Shown: piece by piece, positions 15,660-27,500 of the stretch | Position numbering within the stretch: position 1 is the stretch's first letter | Layout: the number at the start of each line of letters is the position of its first letter | Source of the DNA: Trema orientale | Lineage: Eukaryota > Streptophyta > Magnoliopsida > Rosales > Cannabaceae | Assembly (NCBI GenBank): GCA_002914845.1 | Contig: JXTC01000048.1 | Location: 1,299,997 to 1,363,996 of the forward strand | Direction: 5' to 3' | DNA: 64,000 nt | Translations under genes and position numbers: made by a program | The notes under the pieces: generated by a model | Told to the model about the DNA's origin: nothing | Databases searched by the model: none | The model's input: the letters and a program-made list of their open reading frames with translations, nothing else

Positions 15660-16287
15660 TGTGACAATTTTTTATAATTAGTCACTAACTAAAAATATTA
15701 AGTCACAAATAATGTGATAATTGTGCAATATGGGGTTAATTAATAAAATATGACGGGTCAAAATTACATAAGAAAATTTTGACATTTCGAGACAAGAGTC
15801 AATTTCTTATTGGAACATAGTCAAATTCATGCCACATCATCGAGGAGGTCACCACATTAGTCATTATGCTATGTGTCACAAAATTATTGAACAACTTGTC
15901 AAGTTCTTATTAGACCCTTCTACCATGCCATGTGTCAAAATTTTTGAAGCTGGCCAATCAATACAAAGCAGCTGGTAGACGTGCTGTCCAAAATTAGCAC
16001 TCAATTTGCATGCTTAAGACACCTGACATGCTTAGGTGTCGAATGTGGTGAATTTGCAAGTTATTTTTATCTCCTCCACTGCTTGTACTTCCTATATATA
16101 TGTACTATAAAGACAATAAACTGGCAGCTCATTTTTACTTCTCAAAAAAAATGGGCTACCGTGTGTTTTATATATATATATATATATATATGTTCTAAGT
16201 GAAATGTTGATGAGAAAGAGAGAGAAGAATTGGGCGGAGAAAACCGAGGATGCTTATATTAATATGTATCGAGTCTATCCTATATCA
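15660..16287 (+). mobile_element. Possible LTR followed by a tRNA-iMet primer-binding site
   Basis: At 16290 the word TGGTATCAGAGATAG matches the plant initiator-Met primer-binding consensus and directly follows a terminal CA. Looking back, a segment starting TGTGACAA at 15660, with a TATA-like stretch (CTATATATATG, near 16092) and a TA microsatellite at about 16171-16191, could be the LTR, about 0.63 kb. No second LTR or coding region was found downstream, so it would be a remnant. Confidence 0.4.
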
Positions 16288-17203
16288 GTTGGTATCAGAG
16301 ATAGTATTCAAGTCTTAATAGGTATGCCTTGTAAGGAGATTTTTCTAGGAAGTGAGAATGATATATGAGGGCATCACCAGAACACAAGGGTGGGTATGTG
16401 GTCCCATGCCTTGAAGAAGGTATGTGGCCCATTTGTAAGGGTTTTCAAAGTAAGACGTAAATAAGTAGAGCACGAAGAATGCACTCTCAGACTTGATTTT
16501 GGGTGATTAATATGTATAGATTATACCTCTTCTAATAGTTGCAACTTTTAAGATGATTAGTTGTGTCTAACCAACTAATATAAAGTCAATCATTTTATTC
16601 ATTAGATTCAATCAACACATAACAAAGAATTAGATTCAATCAACACATAACAAAGAATTAAGTAAAATTTTTTACCTTACAAAGTTCCTTGTCACCCTAA
16701 AAGTATGTGTTGTCAAATCATTGAAGATTATAAGTACAATTCAATCCATGGATAGACTTTTCATATTATAAATAAAGAAACCACCTAAAACAAAATAGCA
16801 TTCAAGCACACTCTCACAAATACAAGAGAGACTTATTTAAATGCACATATTTAAGGGAAAAAAAAAACCGATAAATACAAATCTCACCTGACCAAAGAGA
16901 CTATGGACGGAGGAGAAACAAAATACAATTGTTTAAGTCTTATTCTCTTTCTTCTTCTTGTTCCACAGATACTTTTAAGGAAATTTTATGCCGTTGAACA
17001 ATTACGAATGCTTGGAGAGATTAATTGCCCAAATGGAATAAGATTGCTTGATTAGTTTGAGAGCGGGAGAGGACTGGGGAGGTGAGAGACGATTTTGTGG
17101 GGAGAACCATTATATAGCTCATACATATACATATATAAAAGATAATACTAAGAGTCCCAATATTTTAATATCAACTTATGTGGCATGTGATTATTTTGAC
17201 AAA
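16288..17203. other. Non-coding DNA, possible retroelement internal remnant
   Basis: No coding potential. It includes a 27-bp tandem duplication of TTAGATTCAATCAACACA-type sequence at about 16602-16657, and a moderately GC-richer patch at 16980-17110 ending in a TATA-like word (ATTATATAGCTC). It may be internal sequence of the LTR element at 15660. Confidence 0.35.
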
Positions 17204-17415
17204 GTGGGTTGGCTCAAGTGGTAAGAGTACCCACTATCTGGGATCTCGATCCTAGGTACGAGTCATACCAGAGGTAGGCGTGAAAACCTATTATTCCTAA
17301 CATATTATTCTTAATGGGTTGGGGTGGGGATTGGATAGTAGTACATATTTTTTTTTAATTTGTAATAAGTGGAAGTCATTAGTTAAGCCCCACTTTTTTT
17401 TTTTTTTTAAAAAAA
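17204..17415 (+). mobile_element. tRNA-derived SINE, copy 2
   Basis: It begins GGGTTGGCTCAAGTGGTAAG (box A-like), has a diverged box B-like region near 17245, and ends in AAGTCATTAGTTAAGCCCCA followed by long T and A runs. The 3' tail is shared with the copies at 11535 and 37088. I did not find a clear target duplication. Confidence 0.7.
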
Positions 17416-17566
17416 AAAATTTCTCCTTATTCTCTATTAATGCCTGGACATTTATTCTGTTAACTTTCTATTAAATTTAAAAACAAAATAATAATTTCGC
17501 ACAAAAAGTAAGACTAGAGTTTAGACTATGAAAAAGTTCTATTTTAGACCATTTTCATTAAATATT

Positions 17567-18482
17567 GGGTTAATGGCATCATTAGTCCCCAACCTATTAT
17601 CATTTTGGCATATTGGTCCTCAATCTTTTTTTTGTAGCATTTAAGTACTAAACGTTTTTCTTTTTGGCACCATTAGTCCTTTTGGCATATTCCATCTAAG
17701 ATTCCATTAAAATTCATTTGAATAAGAGAAATTTTGCACCATTGATCTTGATTTTTCAATTTTTTAATAATTTAGTCCCTATTTTTTTCGTATTCATATT
17801 TCTGATTAATAATATTACATCTGCCAATCTTTCGGAAAATTAAAATTCTAAAAAATTAATTTTCTGAAAGATTGACAGATACAATTACATAAAGAATTGA
17901 ATATTTAATGGAAAACTATAAATCTTTTCAAGCTTATTTGCTGCAAATAGTTAATTAATTTTTTAGTAACCGTTTATAATTACATGAACATTTAATGGAT
18001 ATAGTAAATTTTCAGTCAAATTTGACTAGTGTAAAAGCGTATATGTGAAATTTTTTTTAGTTTTAAAAATAGTAAGATAATTATTTTTTGTTCATAAAGT
18101 TATTATAGTTTGACATAAACTAAGGTTTATTAGTATAATTTTTTTTCTTTTTTGAATTTAATTTTTAAATGAACTGTTTATTTTATATCCGTCTTTGAAT
18201 TTTAATTTTTGAAAGATTGACAAATGTAATATTGTTAATCAGAAATATGAATATAAAAACAAAAATTAGGGACCAAATTGTTAAACAATTGAAAAATTAA
18301 GATCAATGGTATAAAATTTCTCTCATTCAAATAAATTTTAACGGAATATTGGATGGAATATGCCAAAAAGACCAATGGTGCCAAAAAACGAAACATTTAG
18401 TACTTAAATGCCACGAAAAATAGGTTGAGGACCAATATGCCAATGTGGTAATAGGTTGTGGATCAATGTTGATAAAATGACC
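17567..18482 (+). mobile_element. Long-TIR MITE, copy 1 of a head-to-head pair
   Basis: About 916 bp. The left arm starts GGGTTAATGGCATC and carries TCCCCAACCTATTA and ATTGGTCCTCAA. The right arm (about 18260-18480) is its diverged inverted copy over roughly 250 bp. The core, 17830-18240, is non-coding and AT-rich. The right terminus is more decayed than the left. Confidence 0.75.
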
Positions 18483-18525
18483 TTAAAAAATAACCGTTTC
18501 AAAAGTTCGAAGACCGAAAAAAAAA

Positions 18526-19447
18526 GGGTTAATGGCACCGTTGGTCCCCAACCTATTACTACTTTAGCATATTGGTCATCAACCTATTTTTTGTGGCATT
18601 TAAATACTAAACATTTCTTTTTTTGACACGATTGATTCTTTTGGTATATTCTATCTAAGATTCTGTTAAAATTTATTTGAATGAGAGAAATTTTATACCA
18701 TTGATCTTGATTTTTCAATTGTTTAATAATTTGGTCCCTAATTTTTGTTTTTGTATTCATATTTCTGATTAACAATATTGCATATATCAATCTTTTAGAA
18801 AATTAAAATTCAAAGACGTATATAAAACAGACAATTCATTTAAAAACTAAATTCAAAAAAGAAAAAAAATTATACTAATAAACATTAGTTTATGTCAAAC
18901 TATAGTAACTTTATGAACAAAAAATAATTATCTTACCATTTTTAAAACTTAAAAAAATTTCACATACACGCTTTTACCCTAGTCAAATTTGACTGAAAAT
19001 AAACTATATCCATTAAATGTTCATGTAATTATGAATAGTTACTCTAAAAAATTAATTAACTATTTGCAGCAAATAAGCCTGAAAAGTTTTATAGTTTTCC
19101 ATTAAATGGTCATTTCTTTATGTAATTGCATCTGTCAATTTTTCGGAAAATTAATTTTTTAGAATTTTAATTTTTTGAAAGATTGGCAGAAACAATATTA
19201 TTAATCGGAAATATGAATACAAAAAAAAAGGGGTCCAAATTGTTAAACAATTGAAAAATCAAGATCAATGGTGCAAAATTTCTCTCATTCAAATGAATTT
19301 TAACGGAATCTTGGATAAAATATACCAAAAGGACTAATGGTGCTAAAAAGAGAAACGTTAAGTACTTAAATGCCAAAAAAAAAAAAAAGATTAAAGACCA
19401 ATACGCTAAAATGGTAATAGGTTGGGGACAAATGATGCCATTAATCC
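18526..19447 (-). mobile_element. Long-TIR MITE, copy 2, opposite orientation
   Basis: About 922 bp, same family as the copy at 17567, but the core (18790-19190) is the reverse complement of copy 1's core. Ends are GGGTTAATGGCACC on the left and TGCCATTAATCC on the right. Both flanks are runs of exactly nine A, compatible with a 9-bp Mutator-type target duplication but low in complexity. Together the two copies make a 1.9-kb near-palindrome. Confidence 0.75.
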
Positions 19448-19599
19448 AAAAAAAAAGGAAAAAAATTTAAAATTTAAAAACGAAAATGAGACTTTCTTTT
19501 CTTAGAATAAAAACAAAAATGAGACTTGTCCTTTAAGGACGGAAAGGTCATTAATCCTGCATAAATAGAACATTGAGGAACCAAACTAGGGAATTGAAT

Positions 19600-20150
19600 C
19601 CTATTTTAGGTAGCACAGTTAACTTAATGCTTTTCTTCCAGGAAAAAACGAGTTACTGAGTTAAAGAACTAAATAGAAGGTTTCAAAACCTCAAATTATC
19701 ATCCCATGTTGCTTTAGAGCTTCTATTTTTCCATAAGCGGTTCCGCCTTTGGAACCGTATAAGTTACGACTTCACTTCTGAAAAGTCAAGACTTTGACTC
19801 TGATTTACCAGCATCCGCTATCAGAAGGATTTGCCTCAAACTCATTGTCTGCTCTTACTCCCATCAATATGCCCGGAAACAAGAACTCTCTTTCTCTCAT
19901 GGTCTTTTCGTTAAAGCCTGACAAAGAATGTTTCACTCGCCCGTAAGGACTGTCTCTACAGCTGCCTTCTTGGTCCTATTTATTACAAACAAAGCGATTC
20001 GCTTTCGTAACTGGACAGGCATAAGAGAGGAGTCTCGGTATTCGTTTTTTCCTTCTGCTTGCAAAGGAGCAGGATTTGGATTTGACTAGGGCGAGCGCAG
20101 TCACTATGCGATCTTAGCCCCTCCCCTCTTTAGAAAGTTCAAGATGGTTG
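19600..20150. other. Candidate nuclear insert of mitochondrial DNA (NUMT)
   Basis: Base composition changes abruptly from AT-rich to balanced, without poly-A/T runs, and the word usage (for example GCGAGCGCAGTCACTATGCG, AAAGCGATTCGCTTTCGTAA and TTAGCCCCTCCCCTC) resembles plant mitochondrial intergenic DNA. No open reading frame or tRNA was identified. The origin is inferred from texture only, and the ends are approximate. Confidence 0.4.
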
Positions 20151-20716
20151 GCTCAGAAAAGTGAAATCATTTCGTAACTACTTAATTAATGCAGGTCACA
20201 GTTTTGCTCTGCATTATTTCGTGTTATTAGTTCCTATATTTCCTGAGCTCAACCAGAGATTAAGAATTTGGCATTTTCATTCATACTTGATACTTCTAGC
20301 TAAACCCTTTATATACAGGTCAGCGACAAGGACACATGAGTATCACCACAAGCATCAGACTAAAAACATAAAAAAATTATGAGACTCTACTCAAAACCGC
20401 TGATTACTCTGTACTTGGGAAAAAAAAAAAAAAAAAATTACCAGAAAACTTTGTCCTTACAAGTTATAATAAGAAAAAGCCAGAAAAATTACATGTATAT
20501 TACAATGTATATTTGAACAACCAAACTGTTTATACATTTCTCTCTGTCCCACCACACCCTACAAGTTACCAGAACCAACAAACCAGTCATATAAATTTCG
20601 CCTCTTGTTTGGGTGCTCAGTTCTCACATAGAAAACCTAGTAATGGATGGAAACTAAAGTAGAAGGGGCCAAGAAACAAACAATCTAAGTAAAAACAATG
20701 GAAAAATTACTTTCAA
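20151..20716. other. Spacer downstream of the SEC24 gene
   Basis: No gene is visible. The A tract at about 20420-20438 and the surrounding AT-rich sequence are unassigned. The last part probably lies beyond the SEC24 poly(A) site. Confidence 0.4.
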
Positions 20717-20722
20717 TTTATT
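20717..20722 (-). terminator. Likely SEC24 poly(A) signal
   Basis: AATAAA on the minus strand lies about 215 bp past the stop codon at 20935-20937, a normal distance for a plant 3' UTR. This is the nearest canonical signal I can see. Confidence 0.4.
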
Positions 20723-20934
20723 ATCACTATCATGTGAATATCAACTACAGTGACAAGCCTCTCTAATAGCAAAATTTTGCTCAGCATACTTGAGATGTAA
20801 AAACTCGATGGGGGCCAATCCCAGTCCCAGATTGCAAGAGTATCAAGTATCAACATGTTCCTTCTTTTGAATGTGTGCGCCCTAGCTGGAAGTTGATCAA
20901 AACTTATAAATCCAACTTGAAAAATCATACACAT

Positions 20935-23900
20935 TCATGATGACATTTTCATCTGGATTTGCCGATGAACATGTACTAAAAAGTCGACATAGGACGAGCC
21001 AATTTGATTTTGGTTGTCTTCCACCATATATGAAAAGAACAACATTCCTGCAAAGCACAAATTTGTACAGTATTGTGCAATCATTATAGAAATTCCAGAT
21101 CAACAATTACAGAACAATGCTCTATTAATTATGCTTTTGACGATAACAGCATATGCGACCAAAAACTAGTTTATTTCCTACAGTATTTTCATTTCCATCT
21201 AATGGACCCTAGTAAACACTACTGGGACAAATGAGAAAGGGTAAGGATGGTGCAATAAGTTATGGTGTAAATTTGGTGGATCAATGATTATAAGATCACT
21301 TGACAATAAGAAAGTAATATGATAGGACCTGCAACCAAAAACTCACACACACACCAGCCAAGAGATAACACAACCAGTAATAACAAGCGGGAAACAGAAA
21401 TAATGGAAGCTCTCCTGTCTTGGATTGATAAAGCTAAAGCAGAAATAAGGAAAAGATTATCAGTAAAGTGAATTGGAGAGTACTGGAGAGAATCTCCTCC
21501 CCCCTAGAGCTCAGCTCTAACCATGTCCCTTTTTGAAAATCCTCTTCCCTCAACTGCCCCTCTCCATCACTAATATTGCTCAACAAACATTCCCCAAATT
21601 GCCCCTGTCTCGTCCGTACATAACACTATTCTCTGCTCCTCAGAGAATGTCAACTCTACCTACATCTCAGCAACCAGCTGAGAAGAATATAGCCCAATCA
21701 CTATACACATCAGCGGCCCTGTTTTATTCTAGCACATTCTAAGCTAATGTTTGCCACGCCTCACATATGTGAAGTGGATTGGTGGCTTGGCCAAGGACTT
21801 ATCATAATACTCATTATACACTAATTGGTCAGGAACTTTAAGATAATAAGATGTCAGAACCATATGAGATCTTCAAGAATTTAAAGAAATTTTTGGAAAT
21901 TTGTAAGGACAGAGTTATAATATATTGTTAATGTTTTACGTAAATCAATATTTTCCAATTTGAAAAAACTAACCCGAAGGATCTCCTCTCTTGCATAACT
22001 TTAAGCTGCAAAGAAATGAGACAAGATATTAAAAAGTTGCCTTGGAAAGAAAGGATGGCTTATGACGTCAAAAGTGGAGTATTCCTAGAAAAACAGAACT
22101 GCAGATCTGTCAGCCATACCGTAGGTAGGAACATCTTTGGCGCCGTATTTCATTCATCACATTGTTCAGTTTCTTTGATGGCGGATTGTTGTACTGTTGT
22201 AACACATACTAAGCAACAAAAAAGTTTACAGGTTACACAACTGACAAATTGAATACTGGAGAAGTAATTCACTTATCACAATTTTTTTACAGAAATTATC
22301 ATTATTATTATTATTATTTGATAAGAAACAAAATTTGTCTTAACAGATAAAATAACACAATCAAAGTGGATAAGATATCCACACAAAAAACAAAATTTAC
22401 AGCAGAGGACTCCAATCCCTAACCATAACAGAAAAAGAAAAACTACTATTTCCTAGACTATTGTTTACAGAAATTATGAGTTATTGTCTAAGCAAATTAA
22501 AGCATGCGAGATTTGTAACAAGGAGGGAAAGATATTGTAGAACTCAGCTTGCAGGCAATATGCTGGTCTTTATGGTTAGAAAGAAATAAAATAATCGATT
22601 TAATTATTCCAAAAACAGAGAAATAAAATAACTGGGATCATATTAGGTTTTGGGGTGGCTTGGAAATTTAGGAATTTAATGATTTATGATTTATTAAAGG
22701 ATTGGATTTCCATTTTGTAATTTTCTTTAAGGTGGACTCCTCATCCTCCTGATGTAATGTTCTTTTCTCTTAATACAATTCTTCTGTACAATAGAAAAAA
22801 TAAAACACGAGACAGAATAAAGGATCTCTAGCACCCAACTCAGATTCCAGATTTAAAGGGCTAATATATTCAATTCGCATCATATCCAACAGTTGGCAGA
22901 TTCAACAATTTACAGACATCAAAAAAAGGGCCCATTGGGTGCCCCATTGTGAATTGAATCACGTTCAAGGTAAGATGTTCAAAACCCTTCACCCTAAGGC
23001 TGTAAATTATTCCTAACCAAGGATAGTTATCAGAGAGTGTATACAAAATGTAAAATATTTGTACCTGAGTGGGAACTTCATCAACAGAAGAAATGCCGAA
23101 AAGTTGTTTCAACAATGTTGAATCCGCAGCGTTCCCTATGTATATTAAACAATCTTGACCATTCTCAAGAAGATAGATACCATTGTCATCAACATGTTCA
23201 CTAGAAAGTGGAACGAATGCAGGAAGAACAGATTCATCACCCTCCTGTCAAGAGAGAATAGCACAATGTACGTAAAGCATCTATTAAAAGGATCAGAAAC
23301 AATGTTACATGACAGTATTCATACCTTAAAATCAAGTTCATGAACGGCTATCATCCTTGGGTATACTAGTGGAATTGCCAGAGGAGTAGAAAGGGAGGAT
23401 ACATAACTGATCCAGAAGGAGCGGTCATCAATCCTCCCATCAGTACGTAGGCCAGTACTTTTTATTAATGCTGAAAAAGGGCAAAAAAAAAACCAAAAAA
23501 AAAAAAAATCCACTGATAAGCTAATTGATATTTCTGTTATTTAATGTGCAATNTGGAAGGAAAGGAAACGTACCAAGGGTGTACAAAGGCAGAAGCTTAA
23601 GTGCCTCTGGAAGAATAAGCTGTCCAGATGACGATGGTGTAGCACAAAATTTACGGTATGCAAGCAGACTATTGATGCAAAGATTTGTTACTTGTTCCCG
23701 AACTCGTAAGAGTGAATTGAAAGGAATTTCATTTGCCGCTATAGAGGTCAAAAGAAAAAAAAAGGAAAACCTTGTTATGTATTCCAATAAATGAGGGAAA
23801 AAAAAATATTTTACCATGATCTCTAAAATTCTCCGAACTAACATTGATGAGGCCAGTAATAACTTATAAGAAAAGCCATACACAAAAGACAATTATATTC

Positions 23901-24541
23901 AAACTCGAAACAGTGGTCAAATATAGGTAAAAAAATAATCTGAAAATCCATTTATAATTTCAAGATGCTCTGCTCAAATGAAGATTCCTTATTACAAAAA
24001 ATGAGGAAACTAACTTACAATTTGGGAACAAGATCACATTATAGAGGCAGCTAAAAGAGAAAAAGGACCCAAGAAATTCAATGTAAAATCACATACCTTG
24101 CTTCAAGAAACAGGTGAATTGAGTGTCCAAGTCAGCTGCACGGAACAAATAGCTTAGCATATTTGTGCACGGCAGAGACAAAGTTGTAACTCGAATTCTC
24201 CGTTGACCATATAAAGTGGTGTAAAGAAGGGCACACTGTGCAATAAATAGAGGGATCATTCATCTTCTCAGCACAAAAGAATTTGCTTCATATAGAATTT
24301 AAAAGACAGTACACATTGAAAACCTGATATAATGTACACATTCGCTTACCTGAAAAGCACACTCTGACCCATCCTGTAGTTTATCGTCGTGTTTTAAGGT
24401 CACCATAATACTCTTGTCACAGTCAATCTGCACCAATAAAGGGATGGAAATATATAACGTATATAATTCCAACTAAGAATAAACAGAGAAAAAATTTCCT
24501 CAGACTAAACCAAGTTAAAAGATAGGCAGTACTGCAGGCGG

Positions 24542-24593
<52 letters not shown>

Positions 24594-27500
24594 CGGTGAA
24601 ACAGAAGAATAGGAACCAGAAAAAGAAAAACAAATTATTTGAACAAGATATACAAACCCCAGGTAGGTCAACATCTGTTGGAATACGTTTGCAAAAGTTT
24701 CCAGAGTACTCTTGAACTTGAATGCCCTAGACATTTGAAAGGATAATTATCTTCTTCAACAGATTGTTCTCAGCAAAATATCATAAAGTTGGGAAGAAAT
24801 CAAAAGTGAAAATTTCATTGCCCCATTAGAGTACCTGGCTGCATCTGACACGCATCACTGCTTCAAAACCTTGGGGCCTTGTAATATTCCATCTAAGATC
24901 ATTGTAGAGCTTTGCAGGATCAGAAACAACTGAGAAGGGGTAATAATAATAAACCTGGAAAACAAAAGAAATCAACGTAAACTTAAACAATAAAAGAAGA
25001 AAAATTATAAAGGAAGAAAGACTGGAACATGTTAGCTGTAGTTCTATATCCAAAAGATATCCTATATTTCTAGCTCGAAGATTTTTTCTAATTTGATTCA
25101 CTAATAAATTTTACTCTAGACGTTAAACACAATCTAAAGAACGTAGAGACACTGAATTACCAGATCAAAATATACTTTACAGGAGCAATATTTAAGCATG
25201 ACATGCATATTTCATCACATACAGTAATAATTTCCAGAACACTCGAATGATAATAGAAAGAAATCCTACACCTTAGAATAGTCCCTTAAAAATACATAAA
25301 GGTGAATCCAAGCACATTTGATATTAAAAAGACTGGAATATACATAAAAGTGAATCCAAGCACTTTGGATATTAAAAAGACTGTAATAAACAGGCTTAAA
25401 GAGAAAACTTACTTGTAAACATGCTAAAAGGGAAAACTTACATGGTCTTCACACAAGTAATATATACACCATGAACATGCTATATAATAACCATAAATAA
25501 AAAGGTTTAAAATGATTTTAGCGCAATAACCATTAATATCGAAGGACCGCAGACAAATTTAAATACAGAAAAACACCATAAAAAAGCATGGAGAATTGGA
25601 AAATGAAGGGAAAAAGCTCTTTCCTAAGTACATAGAACATGAAAAACTTCCTTCTTAAGTACTCATAGAACACAAACCACGTAATAAATAATAGCATCCT
25701 CTAGTACCTGCCCTCCAGTTGTTCTTGGGATCACAGAGATAGAAGCAACATCCACATATGTCTGGGTAGTAATAAATATATCCACACAGACCTGAAACAT
25801 TACAGGATAAATAAGTAGCCCGTACAAATTACACTAATTAGTTACAATGAGTGCAAAAAATCTCCACTGGCAAGTGCAGAGAGAATTCTAAATCATCAAG
25901 TGAAATGATCATAAAGGAAGTTTACCTGATACTCGGCAAATTCAATAGCCATTGTCTTAAAAGTTTTGTCAACTGGCTGGAGCAATTTATGGGCCTCCTA
26001 CAAAAATGTTAAAGAAGGATCATAATCCAAACCGAAAGACAGTCCTGACTTGAAAAGACAAGCAATACCATTGTATTTATGGAAACTCTACAAATCGACA
26101 GGTTTTAATGCCTAATTTATTGCTATTAAGATTGACCTTTTCATTGCTAGAACTTTTTATTCCTACTCTGCCACTCCTTTTGTTATTATTATTGCTTTTA
26201 GAAGTACTCGTGCTGCTACAATTAATGCTTAAGCATTTCCAATGCAAATATATGTTAATGCTAGATTTGGCACATAGTTAAATGTTGCAGTTCAATGCAT
26301 CTATGCTGTACAAATTCATGTTAAGTTCCAAAAAGCATCCAAATAAGAATAAATTTAGTAGTTTCAAAATAAAAAGGAAATTGCTCCAACTTTCAATTAA
26401 CCTAATAAATACATTTCAAATGCCGGTTCTCAAATTCCATAATTTAGCTTTGCCGCATTATCAGGTGATTATGGCATTCCATGACATGGCCTATATAATT
26501 ATCACCATCTTATTCTTTTCTCCAGGACATACGAGTGTATCAGATATGATAAAAGGACGAGCGTTAAATAGGACAAAGAACCAGAGTCCAGTGACGTTTT
26601 TTTTTTTTCTTCTTTCATTTTTCATGGTGATTACAGACATCCTCATTTAGCATATTTCAACAAAAATAGGTTGATACAAATTTATTTCTTATGCGACAGC
26701 CATCCCAATTTAATCAATAAAGTCATGAAATCCTCCTCTCAACAATTTTCATCAGGTTTCCAAAAATGCATAAGAGAGGTCTAAGAGATACGTTATGAAG
26801 ACCATGGTCTCAATCATAATTTCTTAAAAATTGGGAAATAATGCTGAGAACAACCCAGTGGAGATGTTCAACTCCACCTAGCCAAGAAAATTGCAATATT
26901 ACATAAACAAAACACCTTGCAGGAAAAACAAAACAAACCCATATCCTATACTCCAGAAACAGACAGATGGCAAAACATGATTTTCATACCTTCTCTCCTG
27001 CAGATACATTAGCTCTTCCTTCAGCTTCTCTAGCAGAAAGGGCACCAATGCCCGTTGATGGCAAAACTGCAGATAAAGAATCATCAGCATACTGAACGAA
27101 CCAAAAAATCCTCTGAAGAAAATTAAAGATGCTAAAACGAATCACGGATTAACATAGGAAACTCGGTTCATCTAATAAATGACATGGATACTTTTAAAAT
27201 GAGATATACAGGAGCACCAATCACAAAACTGAAAGTTTTGCTCAACATAGAGAAACTGTCGTTTGTAAGACTAGTCACAGCTTCCCCTAAATAGGAACTA
27301 TGTTTTGGACAGTAGATGCCAGATGGTACCAAGATGGCAAGATAAAGTCTACCATTGTCCCCAAAACAACTCTCTTTTTAAGTTATATTTATACTTTGTT
27401 GTCCTCTTTCCCCAAACCACAGGGCCTCTACTTCTACTGACTTTCAGGTTATTCGAATTTGCAAACTTCTCTGTTCCATTCAGCATCTGATAATAAGGTA

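Noticed and set aside
23525..23892. Frames with an unknown residue around 23553 on both strands
   Set aside because: The minus frame is SEC24 exon 19 read through into its introns; the N is intronic, and the plus frame is its shadow.
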